A stretch of DNA of 64,000 nt, taken from NCBI RefSeq assembly GCF_003002815.1, contig NZ_PVTF01000009.1, forward strand, positions 186,001 through 250,000, written 5' to 3'. Position numbers and translations under genes: made by a program. The notes below the pieces were generated by a model. The model was not told the DNA's origin. It saw nothing but the letters and a program-made list of their open reading frames with translations, and did no database searches. Within the stretch, counting starts at the first letter, position 1, and each line of letters begins with the position of its first letter. Shown here in pieces: positions 24,189 to 33,175 of this stretch. The stretch is from Umezawaea tangerina. GTDB lineage: Bacteria; Actinomycetota; Actinomycetes; Mycobacteriales; Pseudonocardiaceae.

Positions 24189-25788
24189 GGATCTCCTTGA
24201 ACGCCTCGGCGAGCGTGCGGCCGCGCGCGTCGAACACCTTGCCGCCGCTCATGGCGGCGACCTGCCGCATCTCGTCGTTGGCGCTCTCGCCGAACAGCAC
24301 GGGGAACACCGGCACGCCCTTCATTGCGGGGTCGAGTCCGCTGTGGAACGCGGCGAAGGCGGGGAACGCGTCGCCGGAGGTGTTCTCGCCGTCGGTCATC
24401 AGCACGATCGAGGTGAACCGGTCCGGGTCGTCGGCGGCCTGGGCGCGCAGCACGTCGTAGCCGCGCCGCAGGCTGCTGTAGATCGCCGTGCCCCCGGTGG
24501 CCTCCAGCCCCTCGGCGGCGGACCTGATCTGCCCCAGCTCGGCGTCGCCGGTGACGCTGAACCGCAGGGGCTCGCGGGGCGAACTGCTGAACGGGAGCAG
24601 CGTCACCTGCTCGCGGCCGTGGAACCTGCTGAACCTGCCGGACAGCGACGTGTCGGCCCCGGTAAGGCCGATGACGGCCTGGCGGAGGCCGTCGATCCGG
24701 TCGCCCTCCATCGAGCCGGACGTGTCGAGCACGTACAGCGTCCGCGACGGCCTGCGCAGCTGGTCGAAGTACGCGGTGACCAGGCCGTCCACCGCGGCCC
24801 CGGTGCCGGGGAACGGCAGCTCCACCAGGTCGCGCACGGCGAACCGGTCCCCCAGCGCGACCTGCGGGTTGGCCGGGCGGCGGCCGGTGACCTCGGAGAT
24901 CCGCCGCTGCACGTCGGGCGAGCGCAGGTACTCCGACAGCCGCTCGTGGACGCCGCGCGCGTCGGACCCGGCCGAGGTGAGCAGGGTCAACGGGTAGTCG
25001 GCGGTGACGACTCCGTCGTTCGGGTAGACCAGCGTCAGCGGCTCGGGCAGCAGGCCGGAGGCGTTGAGCGAGAGCAGCACGGACTCGTAGTTGACCAGGC
25101 CGTCGACCTCCGGACCGGGGTCCTCGCCGCGGGCGCGGCGCTGGTAGGCCTCGGACAGCCAACCGGACGAGCCCGCGGACAGGGTCTGGGCGGCGAAGAA
25201 GTCCTTGAGCCGCGGGGCGACCGAGGCGATCGCGGCCGCGTCGAGCGCGGAGCCGCTCCCGGCGAGCGCGGACGCGACGCCGACCAGTGCGGAGAACCCG
25301 GAGTTCGACGTGGACGGGTCGGTCATGCCGTAGGTGAACGCCTTGCGCCCGGCGGCCTCGGCGATCTCCGCCCAGCCGACGCGCCTGCCGCTCCAGCCCA
25401 GCTCCTCGACCTTGGACGTGGGCAGGCCGAGGACGACCGGGGAGCTCATGACCCTGGTCGGCGTACCGAGCCGCTTGGCGGCGTCGGGCAGGAGTTCGAG
25501 GTAGCGGTTGGAGGAGAACCAGAGCGCGTCGAACCCGGCCTCGGCCTGGCCGTTGGCCACCGACTCGGCGCCGTCGAGGGTGCCGGTGAAGCTCAGCTCG
25601 ACCGTGACGCCGGTGGCCTTGGCGGCCTCGTCCAGCACGGGTCGCAGGTCGGCCAGCTCGCTGCCCGCGAGCACGCGCAGCACACCGGGCCGGGGGTCGC
25701 CGACCGGTCGTGCGGGGGTGGCCGGGTCGGACGAGCACCCGGCCAGCAGGGCGGCGGCGAGGACGCCGACCAGGACACGGCGGATCAT
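24175..25788 (-). CDS. Lipoprotein with substrate-binding domain and C-terminal VWA domain
   Basis: A 537-residue protein with a lipobox at residues 15-18 (LAGC), then a periplasmic-binding-like domain (residues ~35-330: RPGVLRVLAGSELADLRPVL; GFDALWFSSNRYLELL; VNYESVLLSLNASG; LTLLTSAGSD). It is followed by a von Willebrand A domain from about residue 349 with an intact MIDAS motif (LYVLDTSGSMEGDRIDGLR; later IVLMTDGENTSGD). VWA domains bind partner proteins through a metal ion. The ATG overlaps the stop of telA (ATGA). Likely exported and membrane tethered, where it may sense or bind a ligand with the other binding-like protein of the operon. Confidence 0.85.
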   Translation of the reverse strand: MIRRVLVGVLAAALLAGCSSDPATPARPVGDPRPGVLRVLAGSELADLRPVLDEAAKATGVTVELSFTGTLDGAESVANGQAEAGFDALWFSSNRYLELLPDAAKRLGTPTRVMSSPVVLGLPTSKVEELGWSGRRVGWAEIAEAAGRKAFTYGMTDPSTSNSGFSALVGVASALAGSGSALDAAAIASVAPRLKDFFAAQTLSAGSSGWLSEAYQRRARGEDPGPEVDGLVNYESVLLSLNASGLLPEPLTLVYPNDGVVTADYPLTLLTSAGSDARGVHERLSEYLRSPDVQRRISEVTGRRPANPQVALGDRFAVRDLVELPFPGTGAAVDGLVTAYFDQLRRPSRTLYVLDTSGSMEGDRIDGLRQAVIGLTGADTSLSGRFSRFHGREQVTLLPFSSSPREPLRFSVTGDAELGQIRSAAEGLEATGGTAIYSSLRRGYDVLRAQAADDPDRFTSIVLMTDGENTSGDAFPAFAAFHSGLDPAMKGVPVFPVLFGESANDEMRQVAAMSGGKVFDARGRTLAEAFKEIRGYQ

Positions 25789-26936
25789 GGTGTGGGCTCC
25801 TCGTCGGCGCGCACGCGGGTCAGGTGGTCGTGGGCGCGCCGGATCTCGAAGTCCAGCGCGGAGACGGTGCCCGCCATGTTCTCGGCGGCACGCGCCTTGA
25901 AGGTGTCGATCGCGTCGATGGTCGCGTAGACGCGGTCGAACGAGGTGCGCAGCGCGTCGATCCCGACCGCGGGGGTGCTCGCGATGCGCTGGATGTCGTC
26001 GCCTTGCAGGGACAGCAGGTCCGCGTTGGTCCGCAGCAGCCCGTCGGTCAGCCCGCGCACGGCGTCGAGCTGGTCCACGACCTCGCGCTGGTCGGCCAGC
26101 GCCGCCGCGACCACCACCCCGATCCGCAGCGCGGCGACCGTGGTGCCGACCGCGCGTTCGACGCCCTTGACCAGCTCGTCGTTGCCGCGCCGGACGACGT
26201 CGAGCGCCAGGTACCCCTGGGCGCACACGGCCAGCTGCGTGACCAGGTCCTGGTGCCGCTGCCGGACCGGGTGCAGCACGTCGGCCCGCAGCTCGGTCGC
26301 CCGGCGCGGGTCGGACAGCTCGACGACCCGCGCCTGCCGGTCCACCGCCTCGTCCACCGCCGACGCCAGCACGGCGTCCGCCGACAGCCGGGTCATCACG
26401 CCCCAGAGCCGTTCCCGCTCACCGCGCACCGCCGCGTTGTCGCGCCGCAGGTCGTCCTGGCCCGCGCGCAGCCGGAGCACGACCTGGTCGAGCGGCTCGT
26501 TCGCGGCCCGGAACCTGGCCAGCAGGCGCCGGGCGCGGTTGCCCAGCGGGATGAGGCCGAGCACCTTGCGGCCGGTCAGCCCGCGCAGGTCCTTCGGGTC
26601 CAGCTCGCGCACGGTGCGCCGCAGCTCCCCCAGTCCCCCGGTGACCTGCCGCTGCGCGCCCGGCTCGGACAACGTGGCCAGCGAGCGGTCCAGCAGCCTG
26701 GACGCGACCTGCGCGGCGGCCCGCATGTCCGCCTCGCCGAGCAGCAGCACGCGGTCCAGCAGCCGGGCGAACTCCGGCGAGCGGGAGTCGACCGTGGTCA
26801 GCTCGGCGGCGAGCTCCTCCGCGCGCCGCACGGACTCCCGGCGGGTCTCCTCGTCGACCGGGACGAGCCCGGCGGCCCGGTCGGCCGGGACCGCGGCGAC
26901 CGGTTCCGGTGCGGTGAGGACGAAGTCGGGGTCCAC
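25785..26936 (-). CDS. telA: Toxic anion resistance protein TelA
   Basis: A 383-residue soluble, helix-rich TelA family protein. Typical segments are AEELAAELTTVDSRSPEFAR, VLGLIPLGNRARRLLARFR (the GxxPF/LG-type motif region), RLWGVMTRLSADAVLA, and the C-terminal VVAALRIGVVVAAALADQRE and FKARAAENMAGTVSALD. TelA proteins are linked to tellurite resistance, cell-envelope stress and some antibiotic responses; the mechanism is not settled. It overlaps the VWA lipoprotein gene by 4 bp and follows the first operon gene by 1 bp, so the operon is tightly coupled. Confidence 0.88.
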   Translation of the reverse strand: MDPDFVLTAPEPVAAVPADRAAGLVPVDEETRRESVRRAEELAAELTTVDSRSPEFARLLDRVLLLGEADMRAAAQVASRLLDRSLATLSEPGAQRQVTGGLGELRRTVRELDPKDLRGLTGRKVLGLIPLGNRARRLLARFRAANEPLDQVVLRLRAGQDDLRRDNAAVRGERERLWGVMTRLSADAVLASAVDEAVDRQARVVELSDPRRATELRADVLHPVRQRHQDLVTQLAVCAQGYLALDVVRRGNDELVKGVERAVGTTVAALRIGVVVAAALADQREVVDQLDAVRGLTDGLLRTNADLLSLQGDDIQRIASTPAVGIDALRTSFDRVYATIDAIDTFKARAAENMAGTVSALDFEIRRAHDHLTRVRADEEPTP

Positions 26937-26937
26937 G

Positions 26938-28017
26938 TCAGTACTGCTTCGCGATCGCTTCGAGCATCCGCTCCAGCGTCTCGTAGGAGGGTGGCTCGAC
27001 CACGTCTACGACGGTGTCCGGCACGGCCACCGCGTGCTCCTCGACGACCTGCCGGAAGTAGCGCGGGTCGGCGGTGCGGAACCCGAAGGTGGCGGCCAGC
27101 TCCCCGAGCTCCGGATCGCCGGTGAGCAGCTCGCCGACCTTGTCGCCCGCGGGCTTCAACGGCACGAGGGTGTGCTTGGACAGCACGGTCGGCGCGGGGT
27201 AGAGCAGCGTCATGCCCGGCCGGATCGTCGAGTCGCCGCGCACGACCCGGTCGACGAACTGCGCCTCGTACGCGAGCACCAGCGGCGTCTTGCCCATGCC
27301 CGCGGACAGGTAGTCCTCGAACGGGCCGTCGGTGCTGCTCTGCGTGTACCCCTGCTCCAGGAACAGCTTCCCGACCACGGGCAGCACCTTCGCCTCGGCG
27401 TCGGGTGAGCTGACCACGCCGCCGTTGGCCACGAACGACGTGATCGCCAGGTACATCGCCGCGGAGTTGGAGTCGCGCGGGTCGGTGGTGGTGACCAGCA
27501 GGTTCTTCCGCGCCGGGTAGTCGGTGTTGGCGGGCAGCTGGTCCCAGCGGGTGCCGACCGCGGTCAGCTCCAGGTACCGCGCCACGTCGAACACCCGGTA
27601 TCGACCCGGCCCCTGGCGGACGACGCCCTGCGCGGTCAGCAGCTCCACGATCGGGTCGAACGTGGCAACGACCATCGGCGACGAGAACGGCGCGTACGTC
27701 CTGGCCGCGCCGCGGGCGCGCTGGAGCTGCTCGGCCGCGGGGGCGCTGGAGGGGAACGCGAAGTCGTAGCGGTCGAGGTCGACCGAGGTCGCGATCTGCC
27801 GCGAGCCCGCCGGGTCGACCTCGACCCGCAGCCCGTGCCGGGCGAAGGCGTCCTTCACCCGCCGGTCGGCGAAGAACGCGAGCTTCTCCGACCCGATCAC
27901 CCCGCGCACGGTCTCCAGGTCCGGCGAGCCCGCCTCGTCGGACCGACCGCGCACCACCGCGAACACCACACCGACCAGCAGGACCACCGCGAGCGCGATG
28001 CCCGACAAGCGCTTCAC
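26938..28017 (-). CDS. Membrane-anchored substrate-binding-like protein, first gene of TelA operon
   Basis: About 359 residues: one N-terminal membrane helix (LSGIALAVVLLVGVVFAVV) and an extracytoplasmic domain resembling periplasmic binding proteins (VIGSEKLAFFADRRVKDAF; DRYDFAFPSSAPAAEQL; FSSPMVVATFDPIVELL; RDSNSAAMYLAITSFVANGG; VLAYEAQFVDRVV). There is no VWA domain, unlike the partner two genes downstream. GTG 28017 is preferred because GAGGTG lies upstream and it places the helix at the N-terminus; an ATG at 28056 in frame is the alternative. Ligand unknown. Confidence 0.75.
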   Translation of the reverse strand: MKRLSGIALAVVLLVGVVFAVVRGRSDEAGSPDLETVRGVIGSEKLAFFADRRVKDAFARHGLRVEVDPAGSRQIATSVDLDRYDFAFPSSAPAAEQLQRARGAARTYAPFSSPMVVATFDPIVELLTAQGVVRQGPGRYRVFDVARYLELTAVGTRWDQLPANTDYPARKNLLVTTTDPRDSNSAAMYLAITSFVANGGVVSSPDAEAKVLPVVGKLFLEQGYTQSSTDGPFEDYLSAGMGKTPLVLAYEAQFVDRVVRGDSTIRPGMTLLYPAPTVLSKHTLVPLKPAGDKVGELLTGDPELGELAATFGFRTADPRYFRQVVEEHAVAVPDTVVDVVEPPSYETLERMLEAIAKQY

Positions 28018-28242
28018 CTCAGCCACCTCGTGGAGTAGGTCACCGATCCGGATCATCCGCCGGTGGGACGCGCGGTGGTGCCGCTGCGACCCGGAAGGCG
28101 GGGTGAACGTTCGGTGAACGCCCGTGGGGTCCCGCCACGACCTCCTGCCACGTCACCGGCGGGGAGAGCACCGGGTGGTCGTGGTGCCCGCGGCCGCGCG
28201 GTGGACCCGCCGATGTCGGTGTCCGGTGTTAGCGTGCCGCGC

Positions 28243-29082
28243 ATGACCAGGTCAGCGGGGTGCCGCACGGTGGAGCTGATGGCGGAGGCGCCGTTCCCCG
28301 TGCTCGTCATGTACCCGTCCACGGCGCCCGAGAGGCCCGAGCCGTTCGGCCCGTACACCGCCGAGGTGGCCCTCGACGGCCCCGTCGAACCGGGGGCGCA
28401 CCCGCTCGTGGTCGTCTCGCACGGCACCGGCGGGTCGCACCTGCTCTACCGCACACTGGCCGCGCACCTGGCCCGCGCCGGGTTCGTCGTCGCGCTGCCC
28501 GAGCACCCGCTCAACAACCGCAACGACAACGAGCTGGGCGGCACGTCCGCGATCCTGGCCAACCGGCCGCGGCACGTCCGGCAGGTCGTCGACTGGGCCT
28601 CGGGCGCCTTCGACATCGGCCCGGTCGCCGTGGTGGGCCACTCGCTCGGCGGCTGCACCGGCCTGGCGCTGGCGGGCGGCACGCCGACCGCGTTCCCGCA
28701 CGAGACCCCCGACCGCCAGCCGCACCCGGTCGACGTCACCCCCGACGAGCGGGTGCGGGCGCTCGTGCTGCTGGCGCCCGCGACCGCGTGGTTCCAGCGG
28801 GCCGGGTCGCTCGCCGCGGTGGACGTGCCGGTCCTGATGCTGACCGCCGAGCACGACGAGCACACGCCGCCGTGGCACGCGGAGATCGTCACGACGGGTG
28901 TCGCCGACGTCGAGCACCGGGTCGTGCCGGGCGCGGGGCACTACTCGTTCCTGGCGCCGTTCCCCGAGCGGATGGCGAACCCGGCGTTCCCGCCCTCGCA
29001 GGACCCGCCGGGGTTCGACCGGCAGGCGTTCCACGAGGAGCTGAACGCCGAGGTGCTCGCCTTCCTGGGGAAGGTGCTCTAG
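28243..29082 (+). CDS. Alpha/beta hydrolase (dienelactone hydrolase / PAF-acetylhydrolase-like)
   Basis: A 279-residue alpha/beta hydrolase. The nucleophile elbow is VAVVGHSLGGCTGLALAGG (Ser in GHSLGG). An oxyanion-hole segment is PLVVVSHGTGGSHLLYRTLA, an acid candidate is MLTAEHDEHTPPWHAE, and the catalytic His is in VVPGAGHYSFLAPFPERM. It probably hydrolyses an ester or lactone. ATG 28243 starts MTRSAGCRTVELMAEAPFPV. Its TAG stop shares the CTAG 29079-29082 with the convergent sigma factor gene. Confidence 0.85.
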   Translation: MTRSAGCRTVELMAEAPFPVLVMYPSTAPERPEPFGPYTAEVALDGPVEPGAHPLVVVSHGTGGSHLLYRTLAAHLARAGFVVALPEHPLNNRNDNELGGTSAILANRPRHVRQVVDWASGAFDIGPVAVVGHSLGGCTGLALAGGTPTAFPHETPDRQPHPVDVTPDERVRALVLLAPATAWFQRAGSLAAVDVPVLMLTAEHDEHTPPWHAEIVTTGVADVEHRVVPGAGHYSFLAPFPERMANPAFPPSQDPPGFDRQAFHEELNAEVLAFLGKVL

Positions 29083-29582
29083 CCGGCGAGGAGCTCCCGC
29101 ATCGCCCGGCGCGCGGAGGTGGACCTGGACTTCACCGTCCCGATCGGCAGGTCGAGGATGTCGGCGGCCTCGGCCATGCTGCTGCCGTTGAGGTACACCT
29201 CCACCAGCACCTCCCGGTGCTCCGGCCGCAGCCGCACCAGCGCGTCCCGCACCACCACACCGTCCACCACGGACTTGGCGTGGTCACCCGCCGACGTGGC
29301 CTGGTCGGGTGTGATCGCCACCTCGGTCGGCCGAACCTTCCGCCGCCTCGACAGGTCGATCACGATGTTGGTCGCCGTGGTGAGCAGCCAGCCGCGCACC
29401 GACCCCTTGCCGTTCACCAGCGCGTCGCGGTGCTGCCACGCGCGGACCAGCGTCTCCTGCGTGACGTCCTCGGCCGCGCTCCTGTCCCTGGTCAGGATGG
29501 TGGTGTGCGCCAGGATGGCGCCTCCGTGCTCGGAGTAGAGCTGGCGGACCAACGCATCGGCCCCGTTTCGTCGCGACGTCAC
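29079..29582 (-). CDS. ECF-type RNA polymerase sigma factor
   Basis: A 167-residue sigma-70 family ECF factor. Region 2 is ALVRQLYSEHGGAILAHTTI and RSAAEDVTQETLVRAWQHRD; region 4 is LVRLRPEHREVLVEVYLNGS, MAEAADILDLPIGTVKSRST and SARRAMREL. No anti-sigma gene is adjacent, so activity may be controlled otherwise or from elsewhere. GTG 29582 with GGGGAGAACC upstream is the start; longer in-frame extensions lack family similarity. It overlaps the convergent hydrolase by 4 bp. Confidence 0.9.
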   Translation of the reverse strand: MTSRRNGADALVRQLYSEHGGAILAHTTILTRDRSAAEDVTQETLVRAWQHRDALVNGKGSVRGWLLTTATNIVIDLSRRRKVRPTEVAITPDQATSAGDHAKSVVDGVVVRDALVRLRPEHREVLVEVYLNGSSMAEAADILDLPIGTVKSRSTSARRAMRELLAG

Positions 29583-29810
29583 GGTTCTCCCCTGCTTCCG
29601 CCGTCCACGACCGGCGGACGTGCCGGTGCCGAACGGCCTCCCCTTGCCCTTGTGCTGACGGCGGTCCACCGGTTGAGACGCGCGGCGAGCGTTAATCCAC
29701 CGACTCGTATCCGACGCGTGCCGGGCCGCTCCTGTGTCTGGAGAAGGCCGACCACCGCTCGCAAACCGTAATTCGCCCGACTTGACACCCAATGACTAAA
29801 GTGTGACCAC

Positions 29811-32687
29811 GTGGCCCCCTTCGTGGGAGCCACCTACCCCGGCGGAGCGATGTTGTTCCCTGAACCAGCACGCAGCACCCTGCGACTGGCCGTTCTCGGC
29901 CCCCTCCGCGCGTGGCTGGACGGTGTCGAGGTGGAACTGGGGCCACCTCAGCAGCGTTCGGTGCTCGCGCTCCTGCTCGCCCACGGCGGGCAGCCGGTGA
30001 GCGTCGCCTCGCTCGTCGACGCCCTCTGGGGCGCCGACCACCCCGGCAGCGCAGTGAACCTCCTGCACCGGTACGTCGGCGCGCTGCGCCGCGCGTTGGA
30101 GCCCGAACTGGGCCACCGCGAGGCCGGGAGGTGGCTGATCAGAGGGGCGGGCGGGTACCGGTTCACCACCGACGCCGCGACGCTGGACCTGCTGCGCTTC
30201 CGCGACCTGATGACCAGGGCGCGGGCCGAGCGGGCGGCCGGGTCGGACCGGCAGGCCGTGCACACGTTCGCCGAGGCGCTGGCCCTGTGGGACGGGCCGG
30301 TGGCCGCTAACACGCCCGCGCCGGTGCGGGCGCACGCCGTGTTCACCGCGCTGGAGCGCGAGCACGTGGCGGCGGTGAACGAGGCGACCGACCTGGCGCT
30401 GCGCTGCGACCTGCCCAAACCGCTGCTGGTGCCGTTGCAGTGGGTGACCTCGCAGCACCCGTTCGACGAGCCGTCGCACTCCCGGCTGATCCTGGCGCTG
30501 GCCGCGGCGGGCTACCGGGCGGACGCGCTGGACGTGTACGCGGCCATCCGCACCCGGCTGGCCGACGAGCTGGGCATCGACCCCGGTGCCGAGCTGCGCG
30601 CGGCGCACGAGTCGGTGCTGCGCGAGGGGCCCGAGGCGCCCGCGGAGGTGCGGTTCGAGCCCGAGCCGCTGGTGGACGCGCCGATGCCCGCGCCCTCCGT
30701 CATGCCCGCCCAGCTGCCGCGCGACCTGGCCGTGTTCGCCGGGCGCAAGGACGAGCTGGACCACCTGCTGGCCGAGCACGACGACCCAGCGGGCTCGACG
30801 GCGGTCACGCTGATCCGGGGCATGGCCGGGGTCGGCAAGACGACGTTGGCCGTGCGCTACGTGCACCGGATCGCGCACCTCTACCCGGACGGCCAGCTGT
30901 ACCTGAACCTGCGCGGGTTCGACCACACCGGCGACGTCGTGCAGCCCGAGGACGCCGTGCGGCGGTTCCTCGACGAGCTGGGCGTGCCGTCGGCGCGGAT
31001 CCCGGTCGGGTTCGACGCCCAGGTCAACCTCTACCGCAGCGTGCTGGCCGAACGCCGCGTGCTGGTGGTGCTGGACAACGCCCGCGACGCCGAGCAGGTG
31101 CGTCCGCTGCTGCCCGGCGCGACCGGCTGCCACGTCGTGGTGACCAGCCGCAACCAGCTGTTGTCGCTGGTCGCGGTGGAGGGCGCCCGGCCGCTGCTGC
31201 TCAGCCCGCTGTCGAAGGGCGACTCGCGCGAGTTCCTGGTCCGCAGGTTGGGCAGCCGGTCGGCGGCGTCCGACCCGGCGGCGGTGTCGGAGATCATCGA
31301 GCTGTGCGCGGGGCTCCCGCTGGCGCTCGCGATCGTCGCCGCCCGCGCCGCGCTGCAGCCGCTGCACCCGTTGAGCGCGGTCGCCGCCGCGCTGCGCGAC
31401 ACCAAGGACAGCCTGGACAGCTTCGCCGACGCGGACTCGATCATCGACGCGCGGGCCGCGTTCACCTGGTCCTACCAGGCGCTCGGCCCGGCCGCCGCGG
31501 AGATGTTCCGGCGGCTCGCCCTGCACCCCGGCCCGGAGGTGCCAGCCCGCGCCGCCGCGGCCCTGCTCGGCGTGCCCGTCGCCAAGGCCGTGCCGCTGCT
31601 CGACGAGCTCGAACGCGGCCACCTGGTCTCCCAGTACGCGCCGCGCCGCTACACGATGCACGACCTCGTCCGGGTCTACGCGAACGAGCTCGCGGAGGCC
31701 GTGGACACCGTGGGCGTCCGGCGCGCCGCCCGCGGCCGGGTGCTGGACCACTACCTGCACAGCGCTTTCCTGGCCGCCGGGCTGATCGACCCGCACCGGC
31801 CGCCCATCGCGCTGCCGCCGCTCGGCGAGGGCGCGGTCGTCGAGCCGATCGCGGACCGCGCGGCCGCGCAGGCGTGGACGAACACCATGTCCCCCACGCT
31901 GTTCGCGGCGATCGAGATGTCCGCCGAACACCGCTTCGACGAGCACACCTGGCGCCTGGGCTGGACGTTCGACCCGTTCCTGGACCGCAACGGGCACTGG
32001 CACCAGAAGGTCACCGCGCAGGAGGCCGCGCTCGCCGCGACCGGCCGCACCGGCGAACGCGCGGGCCGGGCCTACGTGCACCGGAGCCTCGGGTACGCCC
32101 ACAAGCACCTCGGCAACCTGGTCCGCGCCGCCGGGCAGTTCCGGTCGGCGCTGGAGCTGTACGTGGAGCTGGGGAACCTGCGCGGCGAGGCGCGCACGCA
32201 CCAGAACATCGCGGACCTGTGCGGCCGGCAGAACATGCACCAGCAGGCGCTGGAGCACGAGATCCGGGCGCACGAGATCAGCAGGCTGCTCGGCGACCGG
32301 CTGATGGAGGCCGACTGCATCAACAACCTCGGGTGCGCGCACAGCGACCTCGGGGACCACGAGCAGGGCGTCCTGCTGTGCGAGAAGGCCCTGCTGATGT
32401 CGCGGGAGCTGGAGAACCGGTCGCTCGAGGCCGCGGCCCAGGACAGCCTGGGCACCATCCACGACCGCGCGGGCAGGCACAGCCGCGCGATCCTGTGCTA
32501 CCGGCAGGCGCTGGAGGTGCACCGGGACCTCCAGGACCTCTACAGCGAGGCCGTGACCCTGCGGAACCTGGCCGCGGTCCACCTGGGCACCGGCGACACG
32601 CGGGCAGCGGAGGAGTACACCCGGCAGGCCGCCGCCGTGCTCGGCCAGCCGGTGCGGTTCGAGCTGTCGGCGGCCAGCGCGAGCTGA
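29811..32687 (+). CDS. AfsR/SARP-family regulator (BTAD, NB-ARC, TPR)
   Basis: A 958-residue signal-transducing transcription activator of the AfsR type. Order: winged-helix DNA-binding domain (about 20-110: LRLAVLGPLRAWLDGVEVEL; QQRSVLALLLAHGGQPVSVA), bacterial transcriptional activation domain (~115-265, ending ADELGIDPGAELRAAHESVL), NB-ARC ATPase (P-loop IRGMAGVGKTTLAVRYVHR near 340; LVVLDNARDAEQVRPLLPG; TSRNQLLSL), then C-terminal TPR repeats (~740-940). Such proteins activate secondary metabolism genes. The immediate neighbour downstream is a methyltransferase, not an obvious cluster. GTG 29811 is the longest start and ATG 29850 the alternative; TTGACA at 29782-29787 is part of the probable promoter. 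Confidence 0.9.
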   Translation: MAPFVGATYPGGAMLFPEPARSTLRLAVLGPLRAWLDGVEVELGPPQQRSVLALLLAHGGQPVSVASLVDALWGADHPGSAVNLLHRYVGALRRALEPELGHREAGRWLIRGAGGYRFTTDAATLDLLRFRDLMTRARAERAAGSDRQAVHTFAEALALWDGPVAANTPAPVRAHAVFTALEREHVAAVNEATDLALRCDLPKPLLVPLQWVTSQHPFDEPSHSRLILALAAAGYRADALDVYAAIRTRLADELGIDPGAELRAAHESVLREGPEAPAEVRFEPEPLVDAPMPAPSVMPAQLPRDLAVFAGRKDELDHLLAEHDDPAGSTAVTLIRGMAGVGKTTLAVRYVHRIAHLYPDGQLYLNLRGFDHTGDVVQPEDAVRRFLDELGVPSARIPVGFDAQVNLYRSVLAERRVLVVLDNARDAEQVRPLLPGATGCHVVVTSRNQLLSLVAVEGARPLLLSPLSKGDSREFLVRRLGSRSAASDPAAVSEIIELCAGLPLALAIVAARAALQPLHPLSAVAAALRDTKDSLDSFADADSIIDARAAFTWSYQALGPAAAEMFRRLALHPGPEVPARAAAALLGVPVAKAVPLLDELERGHLVSQYAPRRYTMHDLVRVYANELAEAVDTVGVRRAARGRVLDHYLHSAFLAAGLIDPHRPPIALPPLGEGAVVEPIADRAAAQAWTNTMSPTLFAAIEMSAEHRFDEHTWRLGWTFDPFLDRNGHWHQKVTAQEAALAATGRTGERAGRAYVHRSLGYAHKHLGNLVRAAGQFRSALELYVELGNLRGEARTHQNIADLCGRQNMHQQALEHEIRAHEISRLLGDRLMEADCINNLGCAHSDLGDHEQGVLLCEKALLMSRELENRSLEAAAQDSLGTIHDRAGRHSRAILCYRQALEVHRDLQDLYSEAVTLRNLAAVHLGTGDTRAAEEYTRQAAAVLGQPVRFELSAASAS

Positions 32688-33175
32688 CCGGTTCCGGGGT
32701 TGTCAACCGGTCGCCGTCCACGGGTTCGGCACACCGAAAGGCGTCACGGGCACGGGACGGCGGACCGGGTCGACCCCGCCAGCCCCGGCACCGTCCACTC
32801 CGGACGGTCCTCGGCGCGCGCCGGACGTCCCACGAGGACCCGTCGCGGCTGGTCGGCGGCGGACGTCGGCTCCCGCTCCCGACCGGCACGGCCGCACGAC
32901 GCGGGCAGCGGAGGCCGACGGGAGCACCCCGCGCGGCCGACGAGCCGGCCGCGGACTCCTCGCGCTGGCACGGGGATTTGCGTAGGCTGTCCGCATTCCA
33001 CCCGGTACGTCCCGGCGCGACTCGACCTCGCACCGTCCGACCGGGCCCCCGGTGCGGACTGGGAGGCCGCCCGAGGACCCGCTGGTATCCGAAAAGGACC
33101 CGCAGCGCTTTCCGCGGTCGGGGCGCCGCCGACCTGCCGGGCACTCTCGCGCCGCAAGAGACCCAGGAGGTCCCG
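32688..33175. other. Intergenic region before the methyltransferase
   Basis: A 488-bp gap. A perfect 7-bp dyad ACCGTCC-actcc-GGACGGT (32790-32808) might end the AfsR transcript. Frames are open on both strands but show no family similarity or good start. A TAGGCT at about 32984 could be a -10 element for the methyltransferase gene. Nothing else is supportable. Confidence 0.4.

Noticed and set aside
30440-33175. Long upstream extension of the methyltransferase frame through the AfsR-like gene
   Set aside because: The extension is the +1 shadow of the AfsR gene; AGGAGG and family similarity place the true start at 33176.
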